A DNA stretch of 64,000 nucleotides from Hysterangium stoloniferum (Eukaryota; Basidiomycota; Agaricomycetes; Hysterangiales; Hysterangiaceae), in NCBI GenBank assembly GCA_015178975.1, contig WHVD01000038.1:124001-188000 (forward strand). Direction: 5' to 3'. The position numbers were made by a program, and so were the translations under genes. Every line of letters begins with the position of its first letter. The first letter of the stretch is position 1. This document shows, one piece after another, positions 57,361 through 64,000 of the stretch. The notes beneath the pieces are model-generated. The model did not search any database. It saw only the letters and a list, made by a program, of their open reading frames with translations, and was not told the DNA's origin.

Positions 57361-57996
57361 TGTGAAGGGTATGCATATATCATGATTGGACTGTGGAATA
57401 ATACATATATTATAGTATTATATTATTTAGTTCTTACTCTTTTTCCCTAACTCTCTAGATCTTCGAGCATACCCGTATTTCTTAGTTCAAAGTCTTGTGT
57501 ATATCTATGGGCGCTCTCAGCGCTAAATGGAGACAACTTTTTACCCAGCAGACACCACTTCGTAACGACTCAGACGTCGAATAACGAGAGGTGTCAAGGG
57601 TAGTATCTCAGCTACCATAAAGGTAGCATTCTCTAGTCTACTAATAGCCTTTTGAACTCGAACCGCTAAGGTCGAGTTCCGCTTTCAAGACTTTGCGCTC
57701 GTCGACACCGTAGTCGACTCACGCTACTAATACTCTATCCTAGACACTCAGTCTTTAGCTGAGTATCTTTCTTATTTCTAGCTACTAGTTGTACCGTAAA
57801 AGGTCAACTCGTTATCTTACTGTTCTAAGCCGTCACGAGCAACTATACAGTTGCTCTTGAGGCGTGCAGTGCGTTCTTATACTAGTACTAACAGTCTAGT
57901 AGTCTATAGTATTGTACTGACGGTCAATACTCTAATAGTAGTTGAATAAACACTATTCTTCGTATATAGAGCGGTCAGAACCCACCACTCTTCACA
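57361..57996 (+). repeat. 3' LTR of gypsy element 4
   Basis: 636 bp, TGTGAAGGGTATGC...CCACTCTTCACA. Similar to 46342-46987 along its whole length but with many differences and small length changes. Confidence 0.88.
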
Positions 57997-58009
57997 ATTA
58001 CCGACCTCG

Positions 58010-59044
58010 AATGGTTACAACTCAATACTCGTAATCGTCAATCGACTTTCAAAACAAGCAATATTCATTCCAACTTATACTATGATCAACGCTCCCTAAC
58101 TTGCTCGACTTTTCGTATTACATGTCTTTTCAAAACATGGAGTCCCCAGTCATGTAACTTCTGATCGAGGATCCGAATTCGTGTCACATTTCTTTCGATC
58201 TCTCAGAACAGCACTCGACATGAAATTACATTTCACTTCTGGTTATTATCCTGAAGGCGATGGACAAACTAAATGAGTTAATCAAACTCTTGAACAATAT
58301 TTACGAATATATTCCAATTATCAACAAGACAATTGGGCCGAATTACTTCCTTTAGCCGAATTCGCTTACAACAATGCACCTTCCGAAACAACTGGTGAAA
58401 TGCCATTTTTTGCTAATAAAGGTTATTATCCATTGTTAGAAATTCACCCTGAAAAAGATCTAGCTTCCGCTCTAGCTTGCGATAATACGACAGATCTCGA
58501 AGCTCTACATAAACATCTCAAATCAAATATCCAGAAAGCGCAAATATGTTATCAAAAATATTCCGACATACATCGAAAAGAGTCTTTTGATTTTCCGATC
58601 CATTCTCAAGTCTTCGTACAATCCGACTTTATTCGAACCACTCAACCATCGAAAAAATTATCGGAAAAATTATTAGGCCCATTCGAAATCATTGCTCAAC
58701 CAGGATCTCATTCATATACATTAAAACTCCCCAATCACCTCAAAGGAATTCATCCCGTCTTTCACATTTCGATGTTAGAACCATTTTATCCCAATACTTT
58801 CCCAAATCAAAAACAACCTCCTCCTCCTCCTCCGATTTATGTTGAAGAAGAACCCGAATATGAAATTCGAGAAATTTTGGATTCAAAATTCGATAAAAAA
58901 TATAAAGATTCATTACGATATTTAGTTGCTTGGTTAGGTTACGAAGGAACAGACAAAGAAACTTCATGGTTAGGCTCTCAAGATCTCGAACATGCTTTCG
59001 ACCTTATCGAAGAATTTCATCAAAAATATCCAAATCTTCCATGA
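58010..59044 (+). pseudogene. Integrase-chromodomain remnant of gypsy element 5
   Basis: Integrase core motifs HGVPSHVTSDRGSEFVSHFF and LHFTSGYYPEGDGQT, then NNAPSETTGEMPFFANKGYY, the basic C-terminal domain (KKLSEKLLGPFEIIAQPGS) and a chromodomain (YLVAWLGYEGTDKETSW, about 58916-58966). Closest in this window to elements 1-3. Fossil. Confidence 0.86.
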
Positions 59045-59156
59045 CATTAAAAATCTCATTCAACTATCTTTCGACACTTATTTCGACATCTATTCAACAA
59101 AATCGAAAAACATATCAAAATGCAAAAACATCAATTATATCAAAATTTTAAAGTAA

Positions 59157-60005
59157 CTACAAATCTTCAATTCCTTCCTCTCTCAATTCCTCCATCTTAT
59201 CAAACCACGCCCTCCTAAATCTTCCACTATTCACACTAATGTCAGTCTCTTCACTAAAATCGCCACTTTCGACCAATTTCTTCGACAAAACCGAAAAATC
59301 CTTTCTGAACGCTTTCACCTCACCGATTAAATCTTCCATGGTTTCCTCTAATTTTGACATCCTTTTGCCAATCGATTTTATTTCTTTCTCCAAGTCCTTA
59401 TCCAACTGATGTTCCGATCTTCTCGACCGTCTAGAAAAATTCGACATTCTTGACATCACCTTGTGACGACTATTTTTCCTTTGCCCAAGCTTTCGAATTC
59501 CTGGACTACCATTTTCGTTTTCATCTTCCGATTCTTCGATCACATTTTGACTCTTCTTTCGATTACGATGCGGTTTTCCAGCTGGCCTATTCACGGTCCA
59601 GTAACAAGCCCGATGCAATCGATTGCACTGATCGCAATTCGACGACGCGTTACTTTTCTTGCACACAAAATTCGTGTTAAAACACATTGTGCAACTGGAA
59701 AAAATGAATAAGCAAAATTTGACAAAACCGAAAAATTATGAATTGTCCGATTTTGCCTCAAATTCCCATTGCATCCCAATTCCTTTACGAGTCGCCTTAT
59801 TGTATGGCTCTTGGCAATCTTCAATCCATTTTTTTGGGAATTTCTTCTAAAAAATAACTAATTAACTAATTTTAAAGAAATCCCAGAGACGACTTACCAA
59901 CCGCATCAACAATCTCATTCCTATCCTCAAAACCCAAAAACTCGGATCCTGATTCGAGTTGATCGACTTCTATATCAGACATTGATTGAAGAACACGAAA
60001 ATAGA
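59157..60005 (-). CDS. Antisense accessory gene of gypsy element 5: Zn2Cys6-type cluster
   Basis: Minus-strand coding at 59687-59157 with cysteines spaced C-x6-C-x8-C-x2-C-x6-C from the first in-frame Met; the two codons before that Met supply C-x2-C, completing the Zn2Cys6 pattern seen in elements 1-3, directly after a TTTTTTCCAG acceptor-like site. A basic stretch (RPAGKPHRNRKKSQ) and a helical region with heptad-like leucines (IKSIGKRMSKLEETMEDL) follow. A possible first exon starts ATG at about 59983 (MSDIEVDQLESGSEFLGF) and ends at GTAAGT near 59900. Unlike elements 1-3, the coiled coil here lies after, not before, the cysteine cluster. Confidence 0.6.
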
Positions 60006-60062
60006 CGATGAAAAAACTTTTCAAACTCCGATCTCGTGGGCTCGGTCACAAAGGGAGGATAC

Positions 60063-60491
60063 TGTCACAACCGTCACATGTCACATATTGTCACAAACAT
60101 TCAAAGGTAACTTTCGACAACTCTTTGACCTATCAAATTCAACTCGACAAACCGAACATTAATCGACACCATCAAATCTCTTTCGACATGTCTCATTTTG
60201 ACGTCATATATGATTTCATAATTAGTTCATAACATAGTCATAACGATACGACGAAAAGCATAAAAGGGCTACGAAAGAAGCGAGGGAAGTCAGTCGAAAT
60301 ATCTGTATATTAGTGATATTAGTAATCTACTTTGTCGTAACTTCTTCGACAAATACTTCCGTGAGTTCTTGTGACTGGTAATAGCCTCTTACTTCATCGA
60401 CAGGGCGAATATATACTTTGTCAAACGAGGCTTTCGAGTTCGATTAGTAGAATATTATTTGACTTTATCGAAGAATAATCGATTCATGACA
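60063..60491 (+). repeat. 3' LTR of gypsy element 5
   Basis: 429 bp from TGTCACAACCG to GATTCATGACA, directly after the purine tract. No partner LTR is found in the window. A TATA-like ATAAAAGGGC is near 60260. Confidence 0.75.
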
Positions 60492-60909
60492 GAGCAGTAG
60501 CATACATGTATATGGTAGGAACTTTTACAAAGGTATAATGGATGAGTGGGGTCCAATCAATGAGGTGAGAAGTAGTGATGGGTCAAAGGAAGTGTGGGAA
60601 GGGGTAGGGATCAAACTAGAACTAAGTATAATGTAACTAGAGTATACTAAGAGGGTATGAGATGGCAAATAATATTTATATGTAGGATAGGTGGCAGGAG
60701 AGCATCAGAATGGAGACAGAATGAGATGGTTTCGCAGAAAATGCTATTGTGAACTGAGTGTTGGAGCACTACAGGTGGTGACACTGTGGTCAGGGTACTG
60801 ATAGTGGGATACTGTAGGGTGACAAAGGGTAGAATGAGCTTGTGGGGGGACTGAATGACTGGGGTCCTAACACACCTATCTCTCTGTAGATTTCTCTGTC
60901 CCAATGCTC
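60492..60909 (-). repeat. Reversed LTR fragment of the TGTTAGGA family and spacer
   Basis: On the minus strand, TGTTAGGACCCCAGTCATTC starts at 60872 and homology with the 45624 and 60910 copies runs to about 60650. It lies head-to-head with the LTR starting at 60910, only 37 bp apart. The left part of the stretch is unassigned. Confidence 0.55.
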
Positions 60910-62960
60910 TGTTAGGATCCCATCATTTCAGATCCCCATGACCTGTTTTAGACTCAAAATCCTCTATCAATTCAGTGTCAGAACCCCCACTCTAGGTATC
61001 ACTGCTTGTGGCATCCCTGACACTTGTTTCATTATAATAGTTAATCTTTTAGCTTTCCATTCCATCTTGGTCCTGTTTGCTCCCCCATCCCATTTGTGTT
61101 AGATATTGATGGTATAATAAAAATGGACAAAGTTTTGTACATATGACTAAGCTACTGTAAAGTACTCTTTTAGCCAAGTGTATTTTATGAAAGTGCATAT
61201 TTAGTAAATCATGAGTTTCCTCAATGACTTACAACATTAATATAACTAAAACCAACATGCCCACTTTATATGTTGTTGAGAATGCACCCACTTGATGCAA
61301 AATCTGTGCAAAAATTGAAAACAAAAATCCACTGCACCCACTAGATGTGATATTTGTCCATAACTTGAAAATATGCTGCACCCACTAGATGCAATATTTG
61401 TCTGGAACTTTTGGTGTTGAATCAAACCTTCACTCCTAGAATGCATTCCTCCAACCTCCCAGACCAAAAATGCTGGACCTTGGAGCCATTCTTGTGACTC
61501 CTATTCCACACAATGACATTAGACACACAATATAAAATTGCTCTCCCCTGTGCTAGTAGTGAGAGCCTCCAGGTTTTTGGTAGGTTATCCACTTGACGAT
61601 GAATCAACTGGCTTTGGTGCAGGACAAAAACATGTGATATGACCTTCACCATTGCATCTATAGCATTTCTCAGCTGTTTCACAATTGGTGAGTCTGTTTT
61701 TGCTTTCAGGGCAAACTGATTATTAGTGTCCTTCTAGCCCTTCAAATGGCTCTCCTCTTCCACCAGCACTGCAGAAATATCCTTGATGGTAAGTGATCCT
61801 ACTCGCTGTATGAGAGCAGTCACAACTGCACTAAACTCTGGAGCTAAACAATAGATAAGGACATCTGGCACATCCTCCTCATGTAATTCGACTCCAATTG
61901 CTTGAAGTTGTGAAGCAAGAGTCAGAATCCTGTGTAGTACATATTCCATCACCAGTTTTTCGACATTGTGATGGTATGTATACAGCTGCCATTTCAATGA
62001 GATCCGGTTGGCCTGATTATTTGCCTGGTAAATTTTTGTGAGTGCTTTCCATGCCTCAGGTCCAGTAGTACAATCCTGAAATATACAATTGTTGACTTGT
62101 TTTGATCGTAAGCCCAATTGCTGTGTAACCATCCTCTGAATGCTTTTCCCATTCCAAATACTCCTTGCTACTCTCATCTTTAGGTGGCTTTGTTACACTA
62201 CTCACAACACTCCAAGATCTAGAATGCCGCAGAACCATTGACAGTGAAAATTTCCATTTTTGGTAATTATCACCTAAGAGTTTCAGGATGCTTGCAAGTA
62301 GTGTTGATATTAGACATAAGATAATGAGATAGTATTAATGCAACTTTTTAAAGCAACAAGGTGGGGTCCATAACCTGTTAGATATTGATGGAATAACAAA
62401 AATGGACAAAGTTTTGTACATATGACTAAGCTACTGTAAAGTACTCTTTTAGCTGAGTGTATTTTATGAAAGTGTATAGTTAGTAAATCATGAGTTTCCT
62501 CAATGACTTACAATATTAATATAACTAAAACCAACAATTTGCTCCCCTGTCCCATTTGCTCCCCCATTACTGTCTCCCTTTAAATATCTTACTTGCCACC
62601 CAGACTCCTTTAGTATTGTTTAATACTTCACATTTAGTCTCCCCACCTTGTCATTGACTCCTTATGATCCATTTCACCTTTTGCTTCCTTGATTGGCCCT
62701 CCAATCATCTGTCTCATTGTAGTATAAATCTTCTTCATGTATGTTACAGTTCTTTAGTTTGAGAATTGACTTAGATTGCCCCCTGTTAGTTTTCAGTGAC
62801 TTTCCTCCCTTCTCAATACTCTCAAAGACGTTTTCAGCAAGCCATGAACCCTTACCTTATGACTCTTAGTATTTCTGGTCCCCTAGCCAATTGAGCTAAG
62901 TGTTGAACTTTGTCTCTATCATACTATCTGCTCTGTTTGAAATACTGGAGCACCCTAACA
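60910..62960 (+). mobile_element. LTR of the TGTTAGGA family, split by a copia-type element
   Basis: Starts TGTTAGGATCCCATC and ends GCACCCTAACA; without the nested element it is about 606 bp. No target duplication is visible (TGCTC left, GTTTG right). Related fragments: 45624-45815 (+) and about 60650-60872 (-). Confidence 0.7.
61097..62536 (-). mobile_element. Compact gag-only copia-type retrotransposon (non-autonomous)
   Basis: 1440 bp with two 161-bp LTRs (61097-61257 and 62376-62536; TGTTAGATATTGATGG...AAAACCAACA) that are over 90% alike, and perfect ATTTG duplications at 61092-61096 and 62537-62541. The interior of about 1.1 kb encodes only a copia gag on the minus strand (AWKALTKIYQANNQANRISL, UBN2-like) and a zinc knuckle CYRCNGEGHITCFC near 61650. 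There is no room for protease, integrase or RT. This matches the TR-GAG type: gag-bearing elements that need enzymes from another copy. The gag is a fossil with about three breaks; LTR similarity suggests moderate age. Confidence 0.88.
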
Positions 62961-63134
62961 GTTTGTACAAGGGCACAACATACGAGTTAAAGCCAAGCTC
63001 CACTATGTTTATAGAGTTGGACCTCTGGAATAGTATGATCTCTATTGTTGGCCCTCCAATTATGTAGCTCATTTCCAATCATTGGACCCCTTTCCCCTTT
63101 TAGCTTAGATCTTAACATGCTCTACATGTATCTT
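62961..63134. other. Non-genic stretch
   Basis: Short unassigned sequence between the LTR end and the transposase fragment; no feature seen. Confidence 0.4.
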
Positions 63135-63482
63135 TTATTTGCCAGACGTAAGATAGATAATCAACGAGCTCTCCTTCTCTGCTTCCTCCTGTGCTTTCGT
63201 GTCCTCAAGTTCCCGCTTCTGCTTGATGAGCTCAACATCAGTCAGATGCCTGCCCTTTCCTCCTGGAAACAAGATTGTACGGTCTGACTTCTTTCCCTTC
63301 TCCTTTTCATGCAAAGTATGATTCATTCTCTCCATTCCTATGTTCTGGATGACAAGTTGAGCATTCTGCCCTTCCATAATCATTTCCTGTGCCTCGAAAG
63401 AGGCAAGAGGGGCCCAAGACGCAGGAAGACTGATTGCCAGTGTGGCAGGATGCTGTGTACTGTCACGCTCTGTTGGCATCAA
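63135..63482 (-). pseudogene. C-terminal fragment of a pogo/CENP-B-type DDE transposase
   Basis: The minus-strand reading NAQLVIQNIGMERMNHTLHE followed by KKSDRTILFPGGKGRHLTD and a charged helix (VELIKQKRELEDTKAQEEAE) matches the tail that follows the DDE domain in many basidiomycete pogo/Tigger-like transposases. The catalytic part is absent upstream, so this is a truncated DNA-transposon relic. The identification is from remembered family pattern, not from a search. Confidence 0.5.
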
Positions 63483-63789
63483 TCATCTTCTGATTTTTTC
63501 CTCCCTCAGTTTTTGCCTGATTCCCTTCATTTCTTCACTAGATTCTGCTATATATATGTACACATTCAGGCCAATTTTTAACAAAACGAGTTGTATGCAG
63601 GAATGTGTCCGATTAAGGGAGATAAAAAGGATGAACTTTTCAAATTTCGCTTTTTTGCTATATATGACACTCCCATGCTTCACCCACTCTCCCGAAAATT
63701 ATGAGAATTATTTTCAAGATTGATATCATGTCTATATGTGTGACTACAAAGTGATTAAGTGTTTGGATGAGGATTGAAGGAGTAAAGGC

Positions 63790-64000
63790 CAGGTGTGAAA
63801 AGGACCAGGGGTGTGAAAAGGACTGCCAAATCACTGTAGTTATTTCCTAGTAAAATATGTGATATATAATTGGAAATTTTTTGTCCTGTGGCTTTCTTAG
63901 TTGGGGTGAAATCACCTATATATTCTGGGTATGTTGAATCAAGTAGAAATCTGTTCAGATTGACTCAGATTGACAGATCCATTCCAAAGTAATATATATA
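63790..64000 (+). repeat. Dispersed repeat, right end of window
   Basis: GGTGTGAAAAGGAC occurs twice at about 63795-63826. From about 63838 to the window edge the sequence matches 15905-16065 (TATATTCTGGGTATGTTGAA and TGACAGATCCATTCCAAAGT). It may be the end of a DNA transposon related to the fragment at 63135, but no full terminal repeat can be defined in the window. Confidence 0.55.

Larger units (their letters stand above)
46342..57996 (+). mobile_element. Gypsy element 4 (Ty3/gypsy chromovirus of a different lineage), nearly full length
   Basis: 5' LTR 46342-46987, gag (47064-49178), pol (about 49245-54470 with zinc knuckle, protease, RT, RNase H, integrase and chromodomain), a sense accessory ORF region (54812-56536), a nested solo LTR (56582-57055), a purine tract (CTGGGGGGCAC, about 57350) and 3' LTR 57361-57996. 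About five breaks are seen across roughly 10 kb, so the coding part is fairly well kept. The two outer LTRs differ by perhaps a fifth of their bases and no matching target duplication is seen (CACAC left, ATTAC right). The gag N-terminus has a 69-bp tandem duplication. Confidence 0.92.
57997..60491 (+). mobile_element. Gypsy element 5 (Ty3/gypsy chromovirus), 3' part
   Basis: Begins abruptly in the integrase next to element 4's 3' LTR and runs through the integrase C-terminus and chromodomain (to 59043), then a minus-strand accessory gene (59157 to about 60000), a purine tract (AAAGGGAGGATAC, about 60050-60062) and a 3' LTR (60063-60491). About two breaks are seen in the portion left. AT-rich coding bias (TTCGAA, AAAATT) separates it from elements 1-3 although the protein order is the same. 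Confidence 0.88.

Noticed and set aside
60910-62960. Target duplication for the TGTTAGGA LTR
   Set aside because: Flanks TGCTC and GTTTG do not match, so a simple insertion cannot be claimed.

Overview
The window looks like a chromosome segment of a filamentous basidiomycete (Agaricomycete-like). Nuclear housekeeping genes are split by many short GT-AG introns (mostly 34-60 nt), and a small host gene block is sandwiched between thick layers of Ty3/gypsy chromovirus remnants, solo LTRs and a Tc1-type DNA transposon. There are no CRISPR arrays, no rRNA and no tRNA gene that I could recognise. All calls come from reading the sequence; no database search was possible.

Layout. 1-31.3 kb is a nested transposon bed: the 3' half of gypsy element 1 (+), a complete-length gypsy element 2 (-) with matching 5-bp target duplications, several solo LTRs (13.1, 16.1, 19.1 and 21.0 kb), a degraded gypsy gag with one LTR (20.6-23.6 kb, -), and gypsy element 3 (24.97-31.27 kb, +), which is split by a young Tc1-like transposon. 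31.3-43.7 kb is the host block: broken or unrecognised pieces (a DUF2235-like start, an MFS transporter remnant), then SGF11 (SAGA deubiquitinase module, -), MTR3 (RNA exosome ring, +), an unnamed nuclear-looking gene (+) and RIO1 (40S maturation kinase, +). SGF11 and MTR3 are divergent and share a short promoter region. 43.7-64 kb returns to transposons: a large gypsy element 4 (46.3-58.0 kb, +) with a sense accessory ORF and a solo LTR nested in it, the 3' part of gypsy element 5 (58.0-60.5 kb, +), and a 606-bp LTR that carries a compact gag-only copia-type element with perfect target duplications.

Most interesting signal. Four separate and clearly diverged gypsy elements (1, 2, 3, 5) carry, between the chromodomain and the 3' LTR, a gene on the opposite strand with a Zn2Cys6-type cysteine cluster (C-x2-C-x6-C-x8-10-C-x2-C-x6-C, the spacing of GAL4-like fungal regulators). 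In three of the four, an upstream exon encodes a charged coiled coil and splice signals lie at equivalent places. The gene is convergent with pol and its promoter would lie beside the 3' LTR. I know of no named family for it. The LTRs of these elements also share a 14-nt hairpin (CAGC-6 nt-GCTG) although the rest of their sequence differs. Retroelement copies are described here only as fossils.
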